Source: Enhydrobacter sp. (GTDB lineage Bacteria > Pseudomonadota > Alphaproteobacteria > Reyranellales > Reyranellaceae). Taken from it: DNA of 64,000 bases. The notes beneath the pieces are model-generated. The model searched no databases, had not been told where the DNA came from, and was given only the letters and a program-made list of their open reading frames with translations. A program made the translations under genes and the position numbers. Below, piece by piece: positions 26,041-33,106 of this stretch. The stretch lies in NCBI RefSeq assembly GCF_030246845.1, contig NZ_CP126889.1, positions 5,141,001 through 5,205,000 of the forward strand, in the 5' to 3' direction. How positions within the stretch are numbered: the first letter of the stretch is position 1; every line of letters begins with the position of its first letter.

Positions 26041-26342
26041 GCCGGCCGCCATCTCAAAGCAACGCCGAGCTCCTCCGAAAGGGTGGTGAGCAGATCGCCG
26101 CTTCCGCGCGTGTCCTGCCACAATCCCGACCCGGGGTCGAAGGCGTAATGGCGTGCGCCCGACCTCGGTGAGCTCAGCCAGATCTGCCGGGTGGGTGCAT
26201 GTTTATTGACGATCCAGGTACCGCCCTCGCCTTCCACCGTCAGCACGCTGCCCTGCAGCTCCGCCTCCGCATGGTCGCCGATATCCTCCTCCAGGGCTTC
26301 CAGGAGGCTGTCCGCCAGGCTTTCAAAGGCTGAATCGGTCAT
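26037..26342 (-). CDS. cyaY: Frataxin-like iron donor/regulator protein CyaY
   Basis: CyaY binds iron and modulates IscS-driven Fe-S cluster assembly. The 101-residue product has the frataxin acidic helix (FESLADSLLEALEEDIGDHAEAE), the strand TVEGEGGTWIVNKHAPTRQIWLSS with the conserved QIWLSSP, and HYAFDPGSGLWQDTRG. The length matches the family. The frame extends 38 codons further upstream, but that part is not frataxin-like; the ATG giving MTDSAFE is used. It shares its transcript with the ABC exporter and is divergent from rpmE. Confidence 0.88.
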   Translation of the reverse strand: MTDSAFESLADSLLEALEEDIGDHAEAELQGSVLTVEGEGGTWIVNKHAPTRQIWLSSPRSGARHYAFDPGSGLWQDTRGSGDLLTTLSEELGVALRWRPA

Positions 26343-26473
26343 GACGCCGGCCGGTCTACAAGCGTCGGAAAGGCCCGACAACCGGGCTTGTGGACACACC
26401 CCAGGGCCGTTATACAGCGGCCGCCATTGCGCAAGGCCGGTCGGAAATCGGCCCACAGGCGCCGGAGAAGCTT

Positions 26474-26782
26474 ATGAAAGAGAAGATCCACCCCGACTAC
26501 CACGAGATCAACGTGGTGATGACCGACGGCTCGTCGTTCAAGACGAAGTCGACCTGGGGCAAGGAAGGCGCGACCATGCGTCTCGACATCGATCCTAAGA
26601 CCCACCCCGCCTGGACGGGCGTGCGCCAGAGCGTCGATCGCGGCGGGCGCGTGCAGCGCTTCAAGGACCGCTTCGGCATGACGGGCTCGGCCACCAGCGC
26701 GATGGGCGCCGGCACGAAAGCCTCCGGGACCAAGCCGGAAGTGGTGCCGGCGAAGGGCGCCGCCAGGGCCAAGAAGAAGTAG
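26474..26782 (+). CDS. rpmE: 50S ribosomal protein L31
   Basis: The 102-residue product starts MKEKIHPDYHEINVVMTDG and has the family stretch DPKTHPAWTG and VDRGGRVQRFKDRF. It lacks the CxxC zinc motif of the C+ form. The Ala/Lys/Gly-rich extension after residue 70 (KPEVVPAKGAARAKKK) is typical of long alphaproteobacterial L31. GGAGAAG lies 4 bases before the ATG. An upstream in-frame ATG exists but adds unrelated residues. In this bacterial group rpmE is often next to the ABC exporter gene, as here. Confidence 0.93.
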   Translation: MKEKIHPDYHEINVVMTDGSSFKTKSTWGKEGATMRLDIDPKTHPAWTGVRQSVDRGGRVQRFKDRFGMTGSATSAMGAGTKASGTKPEVVPAKGAARAKKK

Positions 26783-26842
26783 GGCCGGCATTTCCGCGAG
26801 CCTCTGATACACTGCCGTTTTCCTTCTCTCGGGAGACGGTTG

Positions 26843-28894
26843 GTGAAAAGAGTACGCGTCGTCTGTGCACACGATTGTCCCGACATGTGCTCGCTCATCG
26901 CGCATGTCGAGGATGGCAAGGTGGTCCGTGTGCAGGGCGATCCCGATCATCCCTATACGGCCGGCTTCGCCTGCGGCAAGGTCAACCGCGACGCCGACAA
27001 CGTCAACTCGCCGGACCGCATCCTGACGCCGCTCAAGCGCAGCGGTCCGAAGGGCGCCGGACAGTTCGAGCCCATCTCGTGGGACGCGGCGCTCGACGAG
27101 ATCAGTGCCCGGTGGAAGGCGATCGTCAACGAAAGCGGGCCGCTCGCGCTGCTGGGCTATGCCTACTCCGCGCACCAGGGCCTGATGAACCGGGGGCTGG
27201 TGAACGGGCTCTTCCACGCGCTGGGAGCGTCGCGCCTGCAGGCCGGCACCGTTTGCGACACGTGCTGCGAGACCGCCTGGGACCTGACGGTGGGGCCGGT
27301 CGGCGGGGCCGATCCGGAGACGGTCGTGCACTCCGATCTCGTAATCTCCTGGGGCGCCGATCTCGCGGCGACCAACGTCCATTTCTGGGCGCTGGTCGAG
27401 GAGCAGAAGAAAACGCGCGGCGTTCCCCTGATCGTCATCGACCCGCGCCGCACGCGCAGCGCCAAGGCCGCCGACCTCTACCTTCCCATCAGGATCGGCA
27501 CCGACGCGGCGCTCGCGCTGGGCGTGATGCACATCCTCGTCCGCGACGGCCTTGTCGACCGCGACTATATCGCGACGAACACGCTGGGCTTCGAGCGCGT
27601 CGAGCGCGAGATCCTGCCCCGGTTCACGCCGGCGCGCGTCGCGGAGATCACCGGACTCGCCGTCGCCGACATCGAGAAGCTCGCGGCGATGTATGGGCGG
27701 GCGAAGGCGGCGCTCATCCGTCTCGGCGAAGGCATGACGCGGCTTGCCGCGGGCGGCCAGGCGCTGCGCGCCGTGGCGCTGCTGCCGGGCGTCAGCGGCC
27801 ATTACGGCGTCAGGGGCGGCGGCGCCCTCCTCCTCACCGCCGCGTCCTGCGATCTCAACTACAACGCGATCCGCAAGCCGTCGGGTCCGGCGACGTCGCG
27901 CATGGTCAATCATCTGCGGCTGGGCGACGCCCTTCTCAACATGCAGGACCCGCCGATCCGCGCCCTCTACATCTCGGCCAACAATCCCGCCGTGACCTGC
28001 CCCGAGGTGCACAAGGTCCGGCAGGGCCTTGCGCGCGAGGATCTCTTCACCGTGGTGCACGATCCCTTTCTCACCGACACGGCGAAGTTTGCCGACATTG
28101 TGCTGCCGGCGGCGAGCTACCTCGAGACCGACGATCTCTACCGCGGCTATGGCGCCTACTGGATGCAATGGGGCCAGAAGGCGGCCGAGCCGCGCGGCCA
28201 GGCGCGATCCAATTTCGATGTTGCGCAGGCGCTCGCGCAACGCATGGGACTCACCGACCGCATCTTCACCCTCCCGCCGCGGGAAGCCGTGAAGAAGCTG
28301 TTCGAGGGCGCCACCGGCCCGGCTGCAAAGGCCGACCCGGAAAAGCTGCTGGCGGGCACGCCGGTGCACATTGCCCACGAGACGGACGGCCAGCCGTTCA
28401 GGACGCCGTCGGGCAAGCTCGAATTCTATTCCGCGCAGCTTGCCGGGCAGGGTTTGCCGCCGATGCCGGACTGGAACGAAGACCCGATCGAGACGGCGGA
28501 CGCCAAGAAGTGGCCGCTCCGGCTTCTCACCGCGCCAGGCTATTTCCAGGCACATACCGCCTTCTCCGGCGTGGCCTTCCTGCGCAAGCGCGAGGGCACG
28601 CCGTTCTGCATCCTTCATCCCGACGATGCGGCCGCGCGCGGCCTGAAGGACGGCAGCAATGTCCGCCTGTTCAACGACCGCGCCGAGGTCGGCCTCCTCC
28701 TGCGCGTGAGCGACGAGGTGCGGCCCGGAGTCGTGCTGGTGCCGGGCCAGCGCCCGACCGGCGAGGCGCTGTCCGGCACGGTCAATATGCTCTGCTCCGA
28801 CCGCTACACCGACATCGGCGAAGGCGCCACCTACCAGAGCACCTTCCTCGAGGTCGGGCCGTGGACCGAGACGTCGCGGGCCGCGGCGGAGTGA
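26843..28894 (+). CDS. Molybdopterin-dependent oxidoreductase, second copy type (DMSO-reductase family)
   Basis: This 683-residue enzyme has a 4Fe-4S motif C8-x3-C12-x3-C16-x27-C44 (CAHDCPDMC; GFACGKV). Bis-MGD binding regions are present (VISWGADLAATNVHFW; VIDPRRTRSAKAADLYLP; SANNPAVTCPEVHKV; DIVLPAASYLETDD), and a C-terminal barrel begins near TPFCILHPDDAAARGL. The CDTCCETAW segment at about 140 is where the Mo ligand lies in this family. GTG is chosen over TTG three bases earlier because GGGAGA is then spaced 6 bases. No Tat signal. The protein resembles the first molybdopterin enzyme in architecture but is clearly distinct in sequence. It lies 60 bp after rpmE. The reaction is unassigned. 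Confidence 0.83.
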   Translation: MKRVRVVCAHDCPDMCSLIAHVEDGKVVRVQGDPDHPYTAGFACGKVNRDADNVNSPDRILTPLKRSGPKGAGQFEPISWDAALDEISARWKAIVNESGPLALLGYAYSAHQGLMNRGLVNGLFHALGASRLQAGTVCDTCCETAWDLTVGPVGGADPETVVHSDLVISWGADLAATNVHFWALVEEQKKTRGVPLIVIDPRRTRSAKAADLYLPIRIGTDAALALGVMHILVRDGLVDRDYIATNTLGFERVEREILPRFTPARVAEITGLAVADIEKLAAMYGRAKAALIRLGEGMTRLAAGGQALRAVALLPGVSGHYGVRGGGALLLTAASCDLNYNAIRKPSGPATSRMVNHLRLGDALLNMQDPPIRALYISANNPAVTCPEVHKVRQGLAREDLFTVVHDPFLTDTAKFADIVLPAASYLETDDLYRGYGAYWMQWGQKAAEPRGQARSNFDVAQALAQRMGLTDRIFTLPPREAVKKLFEGATGPAAKADPEKLLAGTPVHIAHETDGQPFRTPSGKLEFYSAQLAGQGLPPMPDWNEDPIETADAKKWPLRLLTAPGYFQAHTAFSGVAFLRKREGTPFCILHPDDAAARGLKDGSNVRLFNDRAEVGLLLRVSDEVRPGVVLVPGQRPTGEALSGTVNMLCSDRYTDIGEGATYQSTFLEVGPWTETSRAAAE

Positions 28895-28901
28895 TCGACC
28901 G

Positions 28902-30287
28902 TCAGCGGTTCAGCCGCAGGCTGGCGAGACAGGCAAGGGCTGCCGGCAGGACGAAACTCGCCGGCACCCAGAAGGCAGCCTCGGCCGTACGATCGCCAGC
29001 GGCCTCGTTGCCGAGGCCGCTGGCATTCGCCGCGAGGCCGGCAAGCGCCGCGCCCAGGGCGAAACCCATCTGCTGCACGGTCGGCACCGACGACGCGGCG
29101 ACGGTTTCATCGCCCGATTGCGCTCCGCTCATGACCCGATGCGCCACGAACGGCCAGCATTGGCCGATGCCGACGCCCACGACCGCGATGGCAACGTAGA
29201 GCCAGACCGATCCGGATGCCGGCATGAGCCGTGCTATGCCCAGCAGGCCGACCGCCATGACGACCGGTCCGGTCTGCATCAGCCGATCGCGCCAGACGTC
29301 GGCCGCTCCGGCGGTCGCGAGGGAAGCTGCGGTCCATCCCATGGAGGCGCCGGCGACGGCGTAGCCGGCGGCCAGCGGATCGAGCCCGTGCAGGCGCTGC
29401 AGGAAGATCGGCACGTAGAGCTGCAGCGGACTGAAGGTGATGCAGAGCAGCAGCGCCAGCCACAGGCCGATGCCGGTCGGCGTGCTCAGGCGGAAGGAGT
29501 CCCGCGGCAGGAGCGGCATGACGGCATCGCGATTGAGCCGCAGCATCACGGCGAGCGACAGGATTGCGAACGCGATCAGCCCGGCCTTGGCGAGCGGTGC
29601 CACGACCGTAGACGCCGCCGAGGTGGCGGCGATGGCGAGGCAAATCAGAGCCACGCGCGCGGCTGGCATGCGCGGCGTCGGCGACCTTCCATCCGGCGCA
29701 GCGAACCGCAGGACGATGAACGCGCCCACGACCAGCAGCGCCGCGATGGCCGCCACCGAGACGAAGGCGCCGCGCCAGTCGCCGAGCCGCGCAAAGAGGC
29801 CGCCGACCAGCGGCCCCAGCAGGACCGACATGCTCCACATTCCCGACACCAGGGCGATCGCCCGCGCCCAGACGGCTTCGGGGAGCGCGCGGCGCACCAC
29901 GACATAGGCCACCGCTGCCTCGAGTCCGCCGCCGAAGCCCTGCACGAGACGACCGGCGACGATCCAGCCCATCGTCGGCGCCGTGGAACAAAGAAGTGCA
30001 CCCACGCCGAAGATCGTCACGCCGGTGCAGTAGGTCGCGCGCACGCCGAAGATGGTGGCCAGCATCGCCGCACAGGTCGCGGCGGTGATCGACGAGGCGA
30101 GGTAGGCCGTCGTGGGCCAGCTCATCATGTCGACGCCGCCCAGCTCGCCGACGATGCTGGGCAGGACCGTCGATAGCATCAGCACGTTCATGGATTGCAG
30201 CAGCACGCCGCACAGCAGCACGGCGAGCGTCGGCATCCACGCCGGCCGGAGAAGCGACCGCCACCCCGCGTCTGCTGCACCCTCCAT
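28902..30287 (-). CDS. MFS drug-exporter-like transporter (EmrB/QacA type)
   Basis: This 461-residue membrane protein has roughly 12-14 hydrophobic helices and a DHA-type motif C region (ARAIALVSGMWSMSVLLGPLVGGLFARLGDWRGAF). Its helix 1 has the sequence MNVLMLSTVLPSIVGELGG, and the N-terminal motif D-like MMSWPTTAYLASSITAA is also typical of proton-driven multidrug exporters. AGGAGG lies nine bases before the ATG. It is transcribed divergently from the Fe-S-type regulator across a perfect inverted repeat, so it is the probable target of that regulator. Its physiological substrate is not known. Confidence 0.84.
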   Translation of the reverse strand: MEGAADAGWRSLLRPAWMPTLAVLLCGVLLQSMNVLMLSTVLPSIVGELGGVDMMSWPTTAYLASSITAATCAAMLATIFGVRATYCTGVTIFGVGALLCSTAPTMGWIVAGRLVQGFGGGLEAAVAYVVVRRALPEAVWARAIALVSGMWSMSVLLGPLVGGLFARLGDWRGAFVSVAAIAALLVVGAFIVLRFAAPDGRSPTPRMPAARVALICLAIAATSAASTVVAPLAKAGLIAFAILSLAVMLRLNRDAVMPLLPRDSFRLSTPTGIGLWLALLLCITFSPLQLYVPIFLQRLHGLDPLAAGYAVAGASMGWTAASLATAGAADVWRDRLMQTGPVVMAVGLLGIARLMPASGSVWLYVAIAVVGVGIGQCWPFVAHRVMSGAQSGDETVAASSVPTVQQMGFALGAALAGLAANASGLGNEAAGDRTAEAAFWVPASFVLPAALACLASLRLNR

Positions 30288-30341
30288 GACGATCGCCTCC
30301 TCTCAAGACCCGGTGCACGGTTGCCGACGATCGACGTGCAG

Positions 30342-30375
30342 GTTATTTTAGGTAGTAATTCCTTTCTAAAATAAC
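30342..30375. promoter_or_regulatory. Perfect 10-bp inverted-repeat operator in a divergent promoter
   Basis: GTTATTTTAG (30342-30351) and CTAAAATAAC (30366-30375) are exact reverse complements separated by 14 bp. The site lies between the MFS exporter (ATG at 30287, minus strand) and the regulator (ATG at 30382, plus strand). Each arm contains a TAAAAT that could act as a -10 box for one of the two genes. Such an AT-rich dyad in this GC-rich sequence, seven bases from a regulator start codon, strongly suggests an autoregulatory operator. Confidence 0.78.
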
Positions 30376-30381
30376 GGCGAC

Positions 30382-31056
30382 ATGAGTCAAGCCGAAGTCA
30401 GCGACCGTCAGCGGGACCGCATCCTGTTTCACCTCAAGACACGCGGGCCGCAGACCGCGGCCGAGGTCGGCCGGCGTTTCGGCATGACATCCACCGGCGC
30501 GCGGCAGCATCTGCTCAAGCTGCAGGCCGCCGGCCTCGTGGAAGCGGAAAACCGTCGTCATGGCTGGGGACGGCCGAGGCGATACTGGGGCCTTACCGCG
30601 CGAGGACATGGCCGCTTTCCCGACCGTCATTCCGACCTCACCCTCGAACTCCTGCGTTCGACACGCGCGATCTTCGGCGACCATGGACTGGAAAGGCTGA
30701 TCGAGCACCGTCGCCGCACCGCGCTCGCCGACTATCGCAAGGCCGTCGGGAACGGACGTTCGCTGCGCCAGCGGCTGACGGCGCTCGCAGCGATGCGCAA
30801 CCGCGAAGGCTATATGGCGAGCGTGGTCGAAGAGGCGAAAGGAACGTACCTGCTCGTCGAGGACCATTGCCCGATCTGTGCCGCCGCGGCGGCGTGCCAG
30901 GGCCTTTGCCGCTCGGAGCTCGCGATTTTTCGTGCCGTGCTCGGCGCCGGTGTCACGGTCGAGCGGATCGATCACGTCCTGGCGGGCGCACGCCGCTGTG
31001 CCTACCGCATCGGCGGATCGCCACGCCGGCCAACGACCGTGATCAAAGACGAATGA
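30382..31056 (+). CDS. Winged-helix regulator with SufR-like cysteine cluster
   Basis: The N-terminal 75 residues are a winged helix-turn-helix (RILFHLKTRGPQTAAEVGRRF, then SSTGARQHLLKL-like recognition helix and wing GWGRPRRYWGLT). The C-terminal part has C163, C166, C172, C176 and C206 in a pattern like SufR, the [4Fe-4S]-bearing repressor (DHCPICAAAAACQGLC; ARRCAYRI). The 224-residue length fits. It probably senses an Fe-S, redox or oxidant signal and represses itself and the divergent MFS exporter from the inverted repeat between them. The last 14 bp overlap the convergent SnoaL-like gene. Cluster binding is inferred only from the cysteines. Confidence 0.77.
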   Translation: MSQAEVSDRQRDRILFHLKTRGPQTAAEVGRRFGMTSTGARQHLLKLQAAGLVEAENRRHGWGRPRRYWGLTARGHGRFPDRHSDLTLELLRSTRAIFGDHGLERLIEHRRRTALADYRKAVGNGRSLRQRLTALAAMRNREGYMASVVEEAKGTYLLVEDHCPICAAAAACQGLCRSELAIFRAVLGAGVTVERIDHVLAGARRCAYRIGGSPRRPTTVIKDE

Positions 31057-31447
31057 TCGCCTCGAGGCGTTCCCCCTTCGCCGCCGCCCGCAGCGAGGCC
31101 GTGTCCGCATAGACGCGCTCTTCGAGGATTCTGCCGTCGCGCAGGCGGAACTTGTCCACGCCGCGCCAGTCGAAGCGCTTTCCGCCCGCCGTTCGGGTGT
31201 TCTGCCATTCGATGATCACGATATCGCCGCGGGCTGTCCAATCGAGCAGTTGCCAAACGCTGTCGGGCGCATGCTCCTTCACGACGTCCGTGAGCCGGCC
31301 CAGTTCCCGGCCGGCCACCGGCCGGTCGTAGAGCGGCGAATGCAGCCAGCCCTCCGGATGCCAGAGCGCGAGGAAAGCCTCGCCGCTCCGCGCCGCCCAG
31401 GCGGCGGCGAACCTAGTCACGAAATCCTGCACTTCAATATCGATCAT
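31043..31447 (-). CDS. SnoaL/NTF2-like small protein
   Basis: This 134-residue product has an NTF2/SnoaL cone fold: N-terminal helix (IEVQDFVTRFAAAWAARSGEAF), LWHPEGWLHSPLYDRPVAG, then strands WQLLDWTARGDIVIIEWQNTR and DWRGVDKFRLRDGRILEERVY. The W-x-G-V-D-x-F-x-x-x-D-G-x-I pattern is usual for polyketide-cyclase-like members and many uncharacterised stress proteins. There is no experimentally assigned reaction. A strong AGGAGG ribosome-binding site lies inside an 8-bp hairpin just before the ATG. Confidence 0.78.
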   Translation of the reverse strand: MIDIEVQDFVTRFAAAWAARSGEAFLALWHPEGWLHSPLYDRPVAGRELGRLTDVVKEHAPDSVWQLLDWTARGDIVIIEWQNTRTAGGKRFDWRGVDKFRLRDGRILEERVYADTASLRAAAKGERLEAIIRL

Positions 31448-31448
31448 C

Positions 31449-31471
31449 CTCGTCCCTCCTCTTGGGACGAG
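31449..31471 (-). promoter_or_regulatory. Hairpin enclosing the ribosome-binding site of the SnoaL-like gene
   Basis: On the minus strand CTCGTCCC and GGGACGAG form a perfect 8-bp stem around AAGAGGA. The loop and the 3' arm together hold the AGGAGG of the SnoaL-like gene, and the stem ends one base before its ATG. The structure could limit translation or serve as a weak terminator for the upstream membrane-protein gene. There is no T-run. Confidence 0.45.
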
Positions 31472-31515
31472 AATGACACCGACGGCGCGGGGCGCTGGCG
31501 GAGTTCGGACGCGAC

Positions 31516-32424
31516 CTACCAGAACCGCGCGGCGCCCAGCCAGTACCTGACGCTCTTCTCGTCCCGATCGCGCCCGCCGAGGCCTGCGGCGACGCAGGCC
31601 GCGGCACAGGCGACCGCGAAGGTGGCGGCGGTCAGGAAGCCCGCCAGCGCAGTCTTCTTGCGTGCCTCGTTCGCGAGGTCGCGCGCCTTCTGCTCGGCCT
31701 TCTTCGCCTCGGCATAAGCTCCGTCGACGCGCTTCTCGGCGTCGGCCTGCGACAGGCCGGTCTGCCGTGCGACGACTGCCCCGAGATAGCCCTTGTCTTC
31801 GTCGGACAACGAGCCGCTGGCCAGGCTGCGGGTGAAGACTCGTGCAAGGGAAGCCGGATCGACCGCACCCTCGTTCTGTGTCGCGTTGGCTGGAGCATTG
31901 GCAGACGGCCGCAAAAGGAGGTCGGTGGCGTATTGCGCGGGATTTGGCACCGACGATGTCGCGGCGCCTGTTGCGCCTCCCGCTGCACCGGCCGTCACGG
32001 CCGAGGTTGCCTCGATCGCCGTCTTGGCCGCGCCGCCGACGCCCGATGCGACAACCGCGGCCGAGATGACCAGCCCGAGGGCCCAGACGGCGAAACCGTG
32101 GGCGCCATCGCGGAAATGGCGCTCGGTCTCCGCGCCGTCCGCCCACGGCGTGCGCATCCGGCCGGCCAGATAGCCGCCGGCGGCATAGCTGCAGACCTGC
32201 ACCAGGGCGATGTAGAGCGTCGCCACAACCAGAAAGGTGGGGGCCGACAGGCCACGGTACGGATAGGGCGAGATCGCCGACAGGCCCAGCGCCGAGCCGA
32301 AGGTCAGCAGGACGAACGAGATCGCCGCCGCACCGATGGCGCCGGCGATGACAGGGCCCCATTCGAGATACTGAAACCGCGGCGCGCGAACGGCGACGTC
32401 GGCGGCCGGAACCACGTCGGACAT
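31516..32424 (-). CDS. Uncharacterised membrane protein with low-complexity linker
   Basis: This 302-residue product has about three N-terminal membrane helices (GPVIAGAIGAAAISFVLLTF; FLVVATLYIALVQVCSYAAGGYLAGRM; GFAVWALGLVISAAVVASGVGG). A long Ala/Gly/Thr- and Asn-rich linker follows, then a predicted coiled coil (DAEKRVDGAYAEAKKAEQKARDLANEARKK) and a last helix (TALAGFLTAATFAVACAAACVAAG). The G-G-Y-x-A-G-R-M loop is common in DUF-type inner-membrane proteins of alphaproteobacteria. AAGGAG precedes the ATG. It lies just downstream of the 24-residue peptide gene. No function is known to me. Confidence 0.72.
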   Translation of the reverse strand: MSDVVPAADVAVRAPRFQYLEWGPVIAGAIGAAAISFVLLTFGSALGLSAISPYPYRGLSAPTFLVVATLYIALVQVCSYAAGGYLAGRMRTPWADGAETERHFRDGAHGFAVWALGLVISAAVVASGVGGAAKTAIEATSAVTAGAAGGATGAATSSVPNPAQYATDLLLRPSANAPANATQNEGAVDPASLARVFTRSLASGSLSDEDKGYLGAVVARQTGLSQADAEKRVDGAYAEAKKAEQKARDLANEARKKTALAGFLTAATFAVACAAACVAAGLGGRDRDEKSVRYWLGAARFW

Positions 32425-32447
32425 GGCTCTCTCCTTTTCTGGGGCGA

Positions 32448-32522
32448 TCAGCGCAGGCCGATGAAAGACAGGATCGCCATGACGATCACGACGAGCCCGA
32501 CCAGGTAGATGATGGCGTTCAT
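32448..32522 (-). CDS. 24-residue single-helix membrane peptide
   Basis: The frame encodes MNAIIYLVGLVVIVMAILSF followed by IGLR, a single uninterrupted membrane helix with a C-terminal Arg. It has GGAGG six bases before the ATG, the best ribosome-binding site in this neighbourhood, and ends with TGA 23 bp before the next gene. The very similar small peptides I recall in Bradyrhizobium-like genomes are annotated as hypothetical. It is too short for default gene callers. A role as a membrane regulator or stress peptide is possible, but I have no evidence for a function. Confidence 0.65.
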   Translation of the reverse strand: MNAIIYLVGLVVIVMAILSFIGLR

Positions 32523-32596
32523 GCGCGTCCTCCGGGAGGCATCACGGCAGGAAAACGGCAGCGCACGCGCGAAGGTTGCCCGACGGCAGATCGCTT

Positions 32597-32648
32597 TGTC
32601 ACAGCGGAGCCGGGGATCTCACCCGGCTCCAGGTCCGGATCTGTGACA
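32597..32648. repeat. Nested inverted repeats between two minus-strand genes
   Basis: An outer pair TGTCACAG (32597-32604) and CTGTGACA (32641-32648) encloses an inner 9-bp hairpin, GGAGCCGGG (32606-32614) with CCCGGCTCC (32622-32630), around a GATCTCA loop. It lies after the monooxygenase gene and before the 24-residue peptide gene. The inner hairpin could be a terminator without a T-run; the outer half-sites look like a protein-binding dyad. Confidence 0.55.
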
Positions 32649-32670
32649 TTTCTGCGCCTCAGACTGTGCC

Positions 32671-32982
32671 TCAGACGAAGCGATGCTGGGCGCGCTCGCG
32701 TTTGGCGAGCCTCGGCAGCGCCTCCCCCTGGATCAGGGTCTTGAAGTGCTCGGTCTGCTGATGGGCGCCGAACGCGGCTTCATCCCGGAAGACCTCGTAG
32801 AAGAAGAATTTCGCCGGCTCGGTCAGGGACTGGTGGATTTGGAAAGCCTCGACGCCCGGCTCCCGTTGGGCCTGGGGCAGGAAGCGTTTCAGGATGTCCA
32901 GGACCGCATCCGCTTCGCCCGCCTTGGCTTCCCAGAAAGCCGTCACCACGAGCCCGCCGTTCGCGCTCTTCACATCGACCAT
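32671..32982 (-). CDS. Antibiotic biosynthesis monooxygenase-domain (YgiN-like) protein
   Basis: This 103-residue ABM ferredoxin-like fold has the sequence LVVTAFWEAKAGEADAVLDIL, the helix, and REPGVEAFQIHQSLTEPAKFFFYEVFRDEAAFGAHQQTEHFKTL, closely matching quinol monooxygenase YgiN and related heme- and cofactor-free oxygenases. These enzymes oxidise quinols or small metabolites; many family members have no known substrate. AGGAGG precedes the ATG. It is transcribed divergently from the alkylation-repair operon. Confidence 0.84.
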   Translation of the reverse strand: MVDVKSANGGLVVTAFWEAKAGEADAVLDILKRFLPQAQREPGVEAFQIHQSLTEPAKFFFYEVFRDEAAFGAHQQTEHFKTLIQGEALPRLAKRERAQHRFV

Positions 32983-33032
32983 GGGTTCCTCCTGTTGCTA
33001 AAGTCGATGTCCCGACGATAGGCAGGACCCGA

Positions 33033-33048
33033 TGCCGAAGCTTCGGCA
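33033..33048. promoter_or_regulatory. 16-bp perfect palindrome in the ada upstream region
   Basis: TGCCGAAG-CTTCGGCA is an exact 16-bp palindrome in the 124-bp region between the divergent monooxygenase and the Ada-like gene, 59 bp before the latter's start. It could be an operator for either gene. It is also compatible with a hairpin in a long 5' leader. No match to the E. coli Ada box is seen. Confidence 0.4.
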
Positions 33049-33106
33049 GCAGCCGAACCGATCAATGATGTCCGAAAACCGCCAGCACCGGACCGAGGGA
33101 AATGGA

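Noticed and set aside
26390..26473. An upstream extension of rpmE
   Set aside because: It adds residues unrelated to L31 and has no ribosome-binding site; the ATG after GGAGAAG is better.
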